Source: Branchiostoma floridae (lineage: Eukaryota > Chordata > Leptocardii > Amphioxiformes > Branchiostomatidae). Taken from it: a stretch of 64,000 bases of DNA. Below the pieces are notes generated by a model. The model had not been told where the DNA came from. It made no database searches and was given only the letters and a program-made list of their open reading frames with translations. The stretch lies in the NCBI RefSeq assembly GCF_000003815.2, contig NC_049997.1, positions 13,330,261-13,394,260 on the forward strand, read 5' to 3'. Of this stretch, positions 25,181-36,999 are shown piece by piece; positions within the stretch are counted from its first letter, which is position 1, and each line of letters opens with the position of its first letter. Position numbers and translations under genes: made by a program.

Positions 25181-25974
25181 GGTAATACCTTTCCTACACC
25201 GAAAGCGTGTAGGTTACACTACCTCTGAGTGTAAGTATATCCATACTGGACCATCTGACATAACATGATAACAGCTGTCACACGATCGATATGTGTATGC
25301 TCTCCAAAACACGGCGACTTAACTACTTGGAACTATATACAACAGGAATTCGAGATAACTAGTCGTGATTCAAAGGAAGTAAGTTGTCAATATCAAGTAT
25401 CAAGTATGGCTATTGACATGAAGAATTGTAGGAGAGTATTAAATAGGTAAACACGCAAGAAAGTTTTTCGAGAAGAGTTAGCAACAAACTTGATAATACA
25501 CGTATATGTAACGTTAACGTTATGCATATACATGTACATAGTTTCTAACACCAGTTTGCACTGATGGTGCCCACTCTATGGAAACGTCAATGCAAGCTGT
25601 ACACTCAGTTACTTTCTTTAATAGTTTAACAAATCTATGTAAACCAGGGTATTGTTTTGTATCAGTGTGTTTTGTTTGTCTAGGCGTATGTACGTATTTT
25701 TCTAAAATATTGTCGAGTGATAGAATGTGAGGCGGAAGATGGTGTAACTGCTGCAGGATGGAAAGGTTGTCTTGCCCCGGGTTCAGAGTTGGTCCCGTAG
25801 GCTGGCATCCAACAAGAAAATACATAAGTAGGACACGTAGGAAAGAAATAGTAAGAAATTCGCAAAGATGAGTGAAATCAAGAAATTCACGAAAGCTCTC
25901 AAGAACTTTTCACGAAGGTATGAGAACTTCGCTTTCTTTTGTGCATCTAATTGTTTTGTGGAGTAATTCCTTGG

Positions 25975-26165
25975 TCACATTTTAAAAAAGGGGCCCAGCC
26001 GGGCAGCTATCGGGAGCGAAAAAATGATACAAAAGACATAAAAATACACAAAATGTCAAATTAAGATTCAAGGTCATGATTTGTGTAATTTTCTTGGTAT
26101 ACAATTTGATTTTTCGTTTCTTAAAACATCCCGGCCAGGCCCCGGCTTGGAAATGTGACCCAGGC
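25975..26165. mobile_element. MITE-like element, GGTCACAT termini
   Basis: The ends GGTCACATTTT...GGGGCCCAGCCGGG and CCCGGCCAGGCCCCGGCTTGG...AAATGTGACC are inverted repeats around an AT-rich core. A related left half is seen at 20088-20125 (CGTCACATTTCCACAAAGGG) in an IF-B intron. Confidence 0.7.
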
Positions 26166-26479
26166 CTAAGCTGTGATCTCAAATGTTAACATGATGAGTC
26201 AACTATTTATCGAAAAGGGACATTTTGGCCTGAAGGGTAAAGGGGATGACCAACTTTGTTACGACAAAACTGGACACAAGCCAGCAAAATATACAGATGA
26301 CTCAAAAAGGAACAAGAGCTAAGATTAGTGACATTTTAGAAAGGGTTGTCCCCACGTCCTAGCCCTCAGGGGGAAGGGAATGACCACTTGTACATCATAC
26401 AGACAGGTCTGTCTGTGGTCGTGTGGGTTTGGCGAATGTCCAAGCGAGGACACATCTAAATATAGACAGCTGTGAACTG

Positions 26480-26968
26480 TATTGTACTGGTGATAGATAG
26501 ATGGAGGGATAGATAGATAGACACATGTGGAAAGATAGATAGATGGAAAGATATATAGATAGATGGAAAGATAGAAAATAGATTGATGAGTAGAAAGATC
26601 GACATATGGATGAAAAGATAGAAGATAGATTGATGGGTAGAAAGATAGATAGATAGATAGAAACTTTAAGATAGCAACTAGCACGCCCGGATGATGATGA
26701 TGAAGATAGATTAATTGAAAGGTAGAAGATTGATGGAAAGAAAGATAGATAGATGCAAAGATATATAGATAGATGGAAACCAAGAAGATAGATTGATGGA
26801 TAGAAAGATAGATAGGTGGAACAAAATAAGATAGATTGATGGATAGAAAGATAGATGGAAAGACAGACAGAAGACACAAAGAAAGAGACGAGTTAGGGGA
26901 GAGAGAGGGAGAGAGAGACAGAGAGAGAGAGAGAGAGACAGAGAGAGAGAGAGAGGGAGAGAGAGACA

Positions 26969-27016
<48 letters not shown>

Positions 27017-27075
27017 GAGAGACAGAGAGAGAGGCAGAGAGAGAGGCAGAGAGAGACAGACAGGGAGAGAGAATG
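26480..27075. repeat. GATA/GATG microsatellite followed by GAGACA/GA repeat
   Basis: Degenerate GATAGATAGATGGAAA units from about 26480 to 26870, then (GAGAGACA)n/(GA)n from about 26890 to 27075. The long open frames in both directions are repeat artefacts. Confidence 0.9.
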
Positions 27076-28149
27076 AGAACTGTCTGTTTTAGGTTCAGTC
27101 CTATCTGAGTGAAACTAAAGACCCATAACGTTAACACCGCACCAATCCCTTTTGACACGTGCACAATGGAACCACAGATCGTGACCTTACACAGTCAGAG
27201 AGTAAATCATTAGGTAATCCGTGCTTTGTAGGTCTAGTTCTGAGCCACTGAGTATCATTTGTGTTCGTCCAAGACTTTATCCCCAAGCTTAATCCTTTTC
27301 CACGTCTTGAATAGTAATGTATACGTTGCCTTGAAAGTCGTTTTATAGATGTCTGTTTTCTTTCCTTCTCTCTTTGAAGACTTAATTGAAATGGTCCACT
27401 AAGGCCATATTGATTTGCATAAATTTTCGGCCGTTTAAAAAAAAGTAAAACATACTGTAAATCGTACAAAGCAGCTGCAAATGTAAAAAAATATATTATA
27501 AAAGATATGTATATAGAAAACATAAATTTTGTCGTAAGGTTCCATCGGCAATTCCAAGTTCAAATATAAGAAGAAGAGGAGAACAAAATGAAGAATCTAT
27601 TGTTCAGTATACCGTATGTGTGCTTGTGCGTTTGTTCAACCTTCCTGGCCACTTAGATTTTATAATGAAGGCAACTTTTTGGGGGCCAAACCTTCTTTAA
27701 TCATCCCACATAATGCCATCCATATAATGAAATCAACGTGGCATAACTAGTGCAACAGAATAACGCATAAAACGCGCAGAATGAGCTGACCGCTTACATC
27801 TGCTTGGAGATTAAATCTTTTCTCAGCATTACGCTCTTCACGTTATGGTAGAAATTCTGTAGTCTGAAGAGGAAGTCAGTCTGGACTACTAGACAATGCG
27901 GGAGGGGACGTGTGGGATGGGAACAAAGGATGTGGTGTACGTGGAGGAATGGGTGCAGCATAGCAGGGGTGGTGGGAGTGACGGGGATGGGAGGGGAGTA
28001 CAAATCCTTCCAGAACTTCCAAGAAATTGACAATGGCATGATTGTAAATGTACAAAAGTTGCGTCTATATCAAAATAAGGTATGCAGTTTCTTGCGGAGT
28101 ATCTTTTTCATCATTTTACGCCTCGATCTTTCTCTCTTTGAAAGATCTA

Positions 28150-28410
28150 GAATGTGCGTGTGAGTGATTGTGTGCGTGTGTGCGCGCGTCTGTGTGCATA
28201 TACATGTGTGTGTGTGCCTGTATGTGCGTGTGTGCGCGTGCGTACGTGTGTGTGTGTATATGTGTGTGTACGCGTGCGTCTGTGTGTGTGTGTGTTTATG
28301 TGCTTGTGTAAATGTACGTGTGTATGTGTGTGTGCCTTAATGTGTTTGTGTACTCGTGCGTGTATACATGTGTGTGTGCGTGTGTGTGTGTGTTTGTGTT
28401 TACATGCCTT
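28150..28410. repeat. TG/TGCG-rich microsatellite
   Basis: About 260 bp of imperfect (TG)n with GTGCGTGC variants; opposing Cys/Val-rich and His/Thr-rich frames are artefacts. Alternating purine-pyrimidine tracts could adopt Z-DNA. Confidence 0.9.
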
Positions 28411-29409
28411 TGTATATGTCCAATTATAACTTACACAACACAACCTAGCCATACATCCCAAGTACTTCTATTACTTGTGCGACTGTAAGTGTCGCCAAGC
28501 AGTATGGGTAAGGGATTGAAGCCTGCCATCCCTGCACTATCCACGTGAGAACACCAGACGCTAAAGTTTCTCACCCAGCTAGGATTTTGTAAAATCTTAC
28601 AGTTTTTCCATCACATTATTTGCCCCTTACAGAGATGGATGATTTCGTTAACGCAATGCTAAGCATGTAAAGTAGGTAGGAGTATTCACGCCACCATTTT
28701 CTGCTCTGCAGAACAACAGCAGATAATTCCCACATCCGCCTCAGTGTCACGGTCAATCCACGCAGCCATGAATTATCGTCCTGACAAGGTCACGGAGAAC
28801 TGACCCCGGATGACCTTGGGCAACGTCCATGTGACAAGTTTACAAATTGGACCCTTAGTTCGACACGACATTGGCTGCTTTCCAATGTCGTGTCTCTGGG
28901 AAAGTTTACAATCTAGGGTTTTAAGGGTGTATCTCATCGAAAAAGCCTTTGAATTCGCCATTTTAGGTTCCAACAGATTCAAGGGAAGACATTGACAATG
29001 ACAACGTGTTTTGCTGAAAGCAGAACTAAAGCACCGAGGTAGAGCTTTTCCTACAACAGCAAAGAAACTCAAGGAGCTAAGGAAGCTTGCTGGGTGCAAA
29101 GCACAGTGGAAAAGGATGAAGAAAGACTGAATGCAGCTACAGGACTTTCCAGACTATAGATGCAGAACCCAGTGACTGGTGATGATCTCATCGATGGACT
29201 GCGAAATGTTGGCGGCGTCTCTGCGTCCTAAAGGGATATGTGTTACCCATAAATTCATAATGGGAATATCATACAAAATGTTCAATTATGACTAAAACAT
29301 AACAAAACACACATGAACGTAAAAGGATTCGTTTTTTTATCGATGAAAGTCGTTGAGCGCTCTGTCAAATCGCTCGGCCGCAGAGACGCTTCAAACGTGT
29401 CGCAGCTAT

Positions 29410-29639
29410 AAGGTGGTATCTCATTGCACTTGGGGCACCGGTGCGGCACTGCGGGTTCAAAGGATTAATCAACGAGTATCAGAGATAAAGATTGTTGCGA
29501 TTTATGTATTTTGTTATCTTCTAAGTCGTACGTATTACGCATTATCTAAATCGGCGAAAATGACACAACAGTGCCGCAGTGACGAACGAACCCCGCGCAG
29601 TACCGCACCGGTGCCCCAAGTGCAGTGAGATTCCACCTT
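29410..29639. mobile_element. MITE-like element with ~46-bp TIRs
   Basis: The left end AAGGTGGTATCTCATTGCAC then TTGGGGCACCGGTGCGGCAC is mirrored at the right end by GTACCGCACCGGTGCCCCAA then GTGCAGTGAGATTCCACCTT with few mismatches, around a ~135-bp unique core. No transposase. Confidence 0.85.
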
Positions 29640-30643
29640 TTTTTAATGAGATATCCTCTTTAGGTTATTGTAGACGTTAAGTTTTGTTACAGCCTTGTTG
29701 AACTTGAAGTCCCAACAACAAGAAGTCATAAGAGGTAGGTAGCCGCGCCTTTAAGTATTCCAAGGCCACATCCTGACATTCAAGGTAAATACCACTGAAC
29801 CGCTTCCTGACATGCCCCACGTGGAGATATGCAAACAGTCAAGGTGTTCACAGAGAAAACTGACAGGAAGACAATACCTGCGGTTGGCATGGTGTCAACA
29901 GGGTAGGACTGTGTCAATAGAGGGCATGGCGAGCTTACTTATGGCATTCAAAGTCTGCAACTTTACTGTAAACTTATTGGAGAGAGAGAGTACATAGTTG
30001 ATTCCATGGACATGAAATTCAACAGGTTTGGGCTAAAGTCGGCTAAGCAGCTTAGCCTTCAGAATGTGAATTATTTTTTGCCGTGAATAGGCTGAAAATA
30101 ATTGTCTTTGCAAGTTATCTAAAATATTTTGTGCTTGTTTGGCTCTGACTCTTACGGTACAGCGTTCTTTTTAAGTTTTAGCTACTAAGTAGACAATCCA
30201 TACTGTGTACATATAGGTAAACACACTAGAGAATTTAGATCCGATATAAACTGTAGTGTTGACGATTGTGAAATAGAAGAAGTAACTTTTATGCAATTCT
30301 TAACTTTTATCCCCAAACCTTGTTTCTAGAATCCATCGGTACATATCGCAAATATTTTTTAAAACTTTGTTCAAGTTCAATTCGTATTTACTAATTGGCC
30401 CTATATAATGATACGCACATATACCTTGTAGATACTATAGATATATGTTGAAATCATTGATTCACTTTAGTGTATCTATAATTGTAGAATAAGTTCTTGT
30501 TCATGTCAACATAGTTTGATGCAATACACAGGAAGTCAATAGAGGTCAACATATCTTAGGTTATAAAGGAGTACTAAGCAGGTTTCTCATTGGACTGTAC
30601 ACCGGTTTACGTCTACTTGCAATTGAGCGCAGTACTACGAGAG

Positions 30644-30922
30644 CTGGTGCAATGGCCTAATGGGTAGAGTGTTCGCCTTGCATTCGTTAGGCTGTGAGTT
30701 CGATCCCCGGCCGAGTCATACAAAAGACATTAAAAATGGTACATGCTGCTTTCTCTGCTTAGCACTCAGCATTCGGGAAAGAGTATGAAAGTTGAACACC
30801 ACACCACTACCAGCGGACTAGCCCCCTGCTGTAGTGATTGCGTTGTGCGGCCCAGGGCTAAGGAAACAGAGATGGGCGCCGTCCTATGCGCCATCAGGCG
30901 CGGGAAGGGTTTAACTTTTTAA
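30644..30922 (+). mobile_element. tRNA-derived SINE, copy 2
   Basis: Same family and orientation as 24303-24594: GGCCTAATGGGTAGAGTG head, GAGTTCGATCCCC box B, common body and GGGTTTAACTTTTT tail. Possible 9-bp target duplication CTRCGAGAG at 30635-30643 and 30923-30931 with one mismatch. Confidence 0.85.
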
Positions 30923-33900
30923 CTGCGAGAGTTACCCACTTGAGAGAAACGCTAAGAATCTTGATACACTACTGAGATAATAGTGACGCTGACCTGAAAC
31001 CACCTGAACAAATACTGGAGCGCTGTGCCGCTCGATCCTTTGGCATGACAGCTGTTTAAGGTAAACGTCTTAGAATTGTATAACTGTTCACGGTTGACGA
31101 ACACGCGATATTTCGATCCATAAGGCCCATTGCAAACGGTCGTAATCACGACAAGGTTTGCTTAACACCTTCACTGCCTAGTAAATGTTGATATAGATGG
31201 CAAACACAGCAATGGTGTTCGATCTTTCTAATACATAGAAGTTACGGACTGACGTTGTATTACTTTACCGTCTCTCGCCAAAAAAAATTGCAAAAGCGTC
31301 AGAATACTTCTAGCGGCTTGTATCATTAAGAACCTGATATTTACATGAAATCAACTCGGACAAGGGGTGTTCTAATCTAAAAGTTCAGGGGCTTCCGGAA
31401 AGAATTATCAACGTCAAGGTTAGAAGGTCAAAGAATGAAAGGTGGTGATTAAAATAATTGACGATTAGAATGACAAAACAGTTTCTTATCGCCTCCCTCC
31501 CCCTTGAACTTTCATCATCAATATTCTCCGCGACAACTCATTTTGTGAGACGACTCTAGAAAGGCTGGTTTAAACAGGTAAAGAGCTGTTTTCAAGTGTT
31601 TGTGTATAGCATATATAAGTCAAAGCCCCTCCCCTTTCTCGAAATGTTCGCATTGCACTGTGGGAACTTGGGGGCAACGACCTCTTGTGAGAAGCTGAAC
31701 TGGCCTTAGAAAAAAACTAGAATTGGGGACAGTCATTTATAGGTCCTCTACCTTCAATTATCTGTTCCTAACCCGCATCTTGGACAACGTGATTTGAAGC
31801 TTAATTGTCACAACAAACTGGCAGTTTCACGCTACATAAAGAATCACTGAACGGATCTTTTTGTCCCTTTTGAAGACAGAATTGGAGTCAAGCTACAAAA
31901 GAGGACACTACATATGGTAATTTTGCCAAATAAAGTTTGTGTGAGTTGACTAAATGTTATCAGCAACATTTTAAATTGTTTGGTTTCTCTGGTGTTTGGA
32001 ACAGACAGATGTTGTCTAACAATTCTGTCTGATTCTTTCACAAACTAACTCTATTCTCCATCGCACGCTGTTCGGAATTCAGGCACTTTTGACCTCGAAG
32101 TCGACCCAAAATAGCCCCCTGTTGTTCCATAGGCGGCACAGAACACAGTCTACGAGAGTTGAATTTGATCCTTTTGGGGGATGGAGGAATGGAAAAAAGT
32201 TTGGGTCCGCATAAGGTTCATGGTGAATTCAAATGGCGGAAAATGTTCCCACATAATAGTTTGCAAATTCAAAACATGCTGAGAGTTGTGAAAGATGTGA
32301 GACAAATTTCATGACTATATATAGTAAAAATATAATTGTGTACTTAACAGCGATGTTTTGTGCATCTTAACAGAACTACAATTATGGTAAGTTGAATTCT
32401 GGGAAACTGTAAAGATTGTTGTCTGACTGGAGAATTTGTCGCCTGACTGACTCCTGTATGCGTTGTCATGGCAACGCTGACGTCATTCCAACTATGGGGC
32501 GTGTCTGGAAAGTTTGTCTGTGAGTGTCGTCTGAAAAAACATGGCGGACACTCCCCTTTTTACTAAATTCGCGATTTCTATCGCTTTTGCGAAACCTACG
32601 AAGACTCCACATAACATAAATGGGTCTGTACTTTAATAGAATTTTGTTTTGTGAAAACGTGTAATTTTGAAACGTTTTAAAGCTCTTCAAAACGGTTTAA
32701 AGGTGTGTTTTTAAAAGGGGGCGTGTGCTGGATAGACCATACCAAGCACGCCACGTGGAAGAGTGACTCATCTTCAATTAGTAGTTCGGCGCTCTTTCCA
32801 CATTGTTGCGCACGTTAAAACTTGCATCATGCCACGTCAGGTGACAATTTCAAGTCATTGATATTCTGTTCAGTATCCTCTATAGAATAAACAAGTGTCA
32901 GATCATGTTAAAGAACTAACAAATCTTTATATTGATGGTGTGTCAAAATCACTACCTGTGGAATTGTATGTGTGCAAGGGCGCTTACATAACTAAACATT
33001 TCAACGATCGCTATGTCTTGATCTTTCTGAGTTTCTGAAGTAGAAAAATTCGACAACGTTGCGTCAAGATACCGGTCAAAAGTTTGTCAAATTTTTACTT
33101 CGATGACTTCGCCGGGTGTCCTTTTAGATCTTGCTGAAGCCTTGGGGGAACACCTTATATGGTCATGTCCCTCAACTCAAGCCCACCTGGACTTTCCCGC
33201 CTTCAGGGGGGCAATTTGCACTGACCTATACATTCTTCTCGCCCAATTAAACCGTTTGATTCTTCTGCACAAAACCAGGCGAAGTCATTCTTTCGGGGTC
33301 ATTTGAAACAAGGCAGAACCGGGTCGCTCATTTGCATACATAGCGTCTGTCCTCGGGCAAAAAAAGGGAGAACAAAAAAGGTGAATCTGACAGCAAATTG
33401 TCTGATACCTTCATCCCACCGACACAAATGTTGTAAACAAGTTCTTCCCTCGGGGGAAGGTGGTTCGAGAAAGAAAAGCGGGTGGGTCAGCCGTTGATTC
33501 ATTCGCCAAAAATCTTGTACCAAACCCACAAGTGACCTTTAGTTTACGCAGGGTGAATCCAAACACGCCACGATTACTATCCAAGCCCAAAGGATAAAAG
33601 ATCGGCTTACGTGAGCTTACTACGTAATGATATGTTCTAACGCAAATAAACGCAGTGGGAGGGTTTCTTCTCAAACGTATTGTCCAGCATCACGCATGTA
33701 CAAGGCTGAGGATCAAAGTTTCAATAAACTAGAGATCCCAGATATAGGATGTTAATAAAACTAGAAGTTCAATAAGTTGGGGTCATATTCTTTTTTTTCC
33801 TTTCGGCCAAGAACAAAAAGACAACTTTAATACGTGTTCAGACTAGAGGTCATTGAACCCTTTAATCACAATTAGTTTGATTTTTTTACTCTACAATAAT

Positions 33901-34494
33901 CTACAAAGAGCAAAAGTTTGAGGATTCTATATATGGGATACGTACGGGGTACACGTTAGGCTGGTACAATTATATAAAGTTGGGATGTGACTTTTTAAAG
34001 CTTCGAATACCAGTTTTGAATGAATACCGATCTGAAGCCAGGGTAAAAGAGACCTCTAGCGACAGAAATAAATGCTTCAGTTTATTTCAGTGGTGTATAA
34101 TTTTGCCTCCTTTCTAGACGAATTTATTTTCTAGATCTGATAAAACCTACTATTTTTGTCTCTTTTTCAAGTGTACTTTTCCTGTTCCTTTGGTTTTAAT
34201 GTTGTTACACTGCAAATGGGAGAAAATAGGTCACTGAACATCTCTGCATTGCAATTTACAAGAAGAATGTTTGTTCACAAGAATGCTCCATGTTACGCAT
34301 ATCTTCCAGCAAGACGCCCGAAGAGATAGAATTCACTTACTGATTCTCACCGAAGTGTGAAACTAAAGACAAACCGCATGGATTGATAGGAATCCCAAAG
34401 ATACCACAAACATTCTCCACCCAGATTTTCACTAATCACTTTGCGGTCACTCGTGTATATCAAATTACTGTAAGTATTGATGTAAAATTGAGAA

Positions 34495-34895
34495 TGGATG
34501 GATGATTGGATGGATGAATGGGTGGATATGGATGGATGGATGGATGGATGGATGGATGGATGGATGGATGGATGGATGGATGGATGGATGGATGGATGCA
34601 TGGATGGATGCATGGATGGATGGATGGATGGATGGATGGATGGATGGATGGATGGATGGATGGATGGATAGATGCATGGATGGTTGGATGGATGGATGGA
34701 TGGATGGATGGATGGATGGATGGATAGATGGATGGATAGATGGATGGATCGATGGATGGATGGATGGATGGCTGGATGGCTGGATGGATGGATAGATGGA
34801 TGGATCGATGGATCGATGGATGGATGGCTGGCTGGATGGATGGATGGATGGATGCATGGATGGTTGGATGGATGGATGCATGGATGGATGGATTG
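34495..34895. repeat. (GGAT)n satellite
   Basis: About 400 bp of GGAT tetranucleotide with GCAT, GATA, GATC and GGCT interruptions. All six frames stay open for long distances, so the large open frames across it are not genes. Confidence 0.97.
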
Positions 34896-35299
34896 AATCC
34901 AGATTCTTGAAGCTTGGTATGAAAGCGTTCTAATGTTTTAATGCTAAGGGATCTAATCATTTTGGTAATTCACACGAAGGTGCGAAGTGCGTGGGCCACA
35001 GGTGTTTCCGCCACACCTGAGTAATCATTAGTGACACTAGATTCTAACGGTCCTTACGGGTTACCCCCCCCCCCCCAGTATCTTGACAAAAACACCATAA
35101 GGTGATCCATTAATTAGCACCAATGTCCTAAGTAAGATAAAAGTTTAATGTTTCCAGTCATAATCAGACACATCTGTTTATGACGCATGTTATTTTACTT
35201 TTATGGCTCGAATGACAGTCCTCGCCTCTGGTCAGTAACAGGCCTTTCATCTATTGGAGACTGTGTTTTATCCAGATGAGTTTATCTCTCAGAGCGCAT

Positions 35300-35770
35300 T
35301 TTACCAGACCAAGGGCCAGCCACAGTTTGACTCTTGCCATCTTCTGACGACCAACGTAACCATAGACATTCCCCCAGTGGATTCCATCTCATCGAAACCG
35401 GAGTCCACCGGCCTTTTATCCAGGAACTGGAGACTACTTTCCCCAGAGTAGGTAGACATTTGGATCTTACAGAAGATTTCAGGCAGTCTGCCTCTTGTCT
35501 TCTTCTGCCAGCCACGTAAACATAGTCTTTTACCTAGCGGAGTCCAGTTTTCACGCACCAGCGGCTGCAATTTCTCTGCTGTACTTTTTCAGGGGACACT
35601 TTCCTAGAGTAGCTAGAGCGCTGTATATAACCATATCCTGTGATACACAGAGTACGGTCCAGTCACAGTTTTCCGTCTTGCCTTTTTCTCATCATCAACG
35701 TAACCAAAGACGACCATCTAGCGGAGTCCATATTTCACCTACGGGGGTCTAGTACATTTCAGGCCGCAGA
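35300..35770 (+). repeat. Diverged ~170-bp tandem repeat upstream of the GPCR
   Basis: Three diverged units share a CTTGCCATCTTCTG/CTTGTCTTCTTCTG block, a CAACGTAACCATAGAC/CACGTAAACATAGTC/CAACGTAACCAAAGAC block and a GCGGAGTCCAT/GTGGATTCCAT block, at about 35327-35390, 35493-35555 and 35675-35740. They end only ~30 bp before the receptor ATG, so they probably form its promoter or 5' UTR. Confidence 0.65.
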
Positions 35771-35790
35771 GGAACAGGGGAAGGTCCACC

Positions 35791-36987
35791 ATGTTCAACA
35801 ACAGTTCTACCTTACTTGGGAAGACATCGTCAGCTGAAAAATTCGACAAGCAGCTCTCCTGCTTTCTGTGGTATCTACGCAACCAGACCGTGCCACACGA
35901 CCAAATCCAAGACCTCTGTTCCAACTACCCTTCCCTCTTAGAGATGGGGACGGCAGCAAACGTCATCTGGTGTGTGATGGGGATTCTCATCATCATTCCT
36001 AACACTCTTGTACTCGGGACAGTCGTTGGGAGAAAGGAACTCCACAAACCTATCTACCTTTTTATGGCTAATCTTGCAGTGTCCGACATTCTGGCTGGTG
36101 TAACGCTGCCGTGTTCTGTGGCTATCCGTCTGGAGTCACTAGGGCTAAGCAGATTGTACAAAGTTATGAATGTTACGAGTTTTATCATATATAGCCAGAT
36201 GGTGTCCGCATCAGCATTGTCTCTACTATCTATTTACTCCTACGTTGCTGTAAGACATCCTGTGTACTTCCACAACCAAGCTGGCAATGCCAAATGCTAT
36301 TCAGGTATAGCTATTGTATCCTCGTGGTCGATTCTTTCCTTTTTTGCCTTTTCGTCTAGCATGGGATGGAATTGTTTAGATATGGCCGACCCAGCATGTG
36401 TACATTTTTATCCACCAGCTTTAATTGGCATTATAGCCGCCATAATCATATCTATGGTCGGCATTATGATGTTTACGAACATTAGCACATTCCAAGCTAT
36501 CAGACAGCGCCAGAAAATAAGGATAGGGCAGGGATTGGTGATGCAACAGCTGAGCAATACCCCTGGACAGAACACAGCCCGGGTTAGCCAGCAACACAAT
36601 ATTGCACAGGAAGAAGCGGAATTGAAATACCAAAAAAGCGTTCACAAGGCAGGAACGGTTGTGATTCAGGTTGTACTGGCGCTTATTTTCTGGATCTTGC
36701 CCCTTGTATTCATCGCAATATGTCTTATTGACATAAAGAAATGCCCGCTACAAAACGGACCGAATGAGATGGCCATATTGTGGACTTTGAATTCGTTAAT
36801 CAACCCGATTGCAGGCATCGTCCGCACGCCGGAGTTGAGGAAGGGAGTCCGGCAAAACTGTGCGGCTGTTTGTCGTGCGGTTGTCACTGCTGTACAGGGA
36901 AATGATGTAGAAACACAGAACGAAAACCCTGTCCCAGGAAATAGCGCTAATCTTCAGGAAGGCTCCGTGCATGGACACCGACAATAG
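35791..36987 (+). CDS. Divergent class A GPCR, lysophospholipid/cannabinoid-like (MECA group)
   Basis: A single-exon 398-aa seven-transmembrane protein. Hydrophobic segments lie at about 57-80, 88-111, 125-149, 169-191, 207-229, 286-311 and 323-345. TM2 has the class A NLAVSD signature. The second extracellular loop begins MGWNC, the hallmark of LPA, S1P and cannabinoid receptors, and TM3 lacks the usual Cys, as in those families. N-terminal NxS/T sites are at NNSS and NQTV. Unusual: the DRY motif is replaced (LSIYSYVAVRHP, no acidic residue or Arg and apparently two residues short), the TM6 CWxP region reads FWILP, and TM7 has NPIAGIV instead of NPxxY. It is probably a plasma-membrane receptor for a lipid-like ligand, but G-protein coupling may be altered. 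The ATG has a good context (CCACCATG). A lineage-specific receptor is likely; no exact orthologue is claimed. Confidence 0.88.
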   Translation: MFNNSSTLLGKTSSAEKFDKQLSCFLWYLRNQTVPHDQIQDLCSNYPSLLEMGTAANVIWCVMGILIIIPNTLVLGTVVGRKELHKPIYLFMANLAVSDILAGVTLPCSVAIRLESLGLSRLYKVMNVTSFIIYSQMVSASALSLLSIYSYVAVRHPVYFHNQAGNAKCYSGIAIVSSWSILSFFAFSSSMGWNCLDMADPACVHFYPPALIGIIAAIIISMVGIMMFTNISTFQAIRQRQKIRIGQGLVMQQLSNTPGQNTARVSQQHNIAQEEAELKYQKSVHKAGTVVIQVVLALIFWILPLVFIAICLIDIKKCPLQNGPNEMAILWTLNSLINPIAGIVRTPELRKGVRQNCAAVCRAVVTAVQGNDVETQNENPVPGNSANLQEGSVHGHRQ

Positions 36988-36999
36988 AAAACAACGGAG

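Larger units (their letters stand above)
23300..35200. other. Long intergenic region; repeats, no gene recognised
   Basis: SINEs, inverted-repeat elements and microsatellites are listed separately. Three minus-strand stretches look weakly exon-like but cannot be joined: 31140-30976 (ends at CAG|GTCAGC), 27888-27798 (pyrimidine-rich acceptor, 91 nt open, AGAT|GTAAGC donor; frame reads QTDFLFRLQNFYHNVKS) and 25815-25520 (open to a TAA). They show no family I recognise. A minus-strand gene of small exons is possible but unproven. Confidence 0.4.

Noticed and set aside
26325-27164. Minus-strand Ser/Leu-rich 279-codon frame
   Set aside because: It spans GATA and GAGA microsatellites only.
29150-29228. 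Minus-strand exon-like stretch with a CTTTAG acceptor and a stop (DAANISQSIDEIITSHW)
   Set aside because: It looks coding but no upstream exon can be joined and no family is recognised.
34460-34960. Open frames of HPSI/DGWM repeats
   Set aside because: Artefacts of the GGAT satellite.
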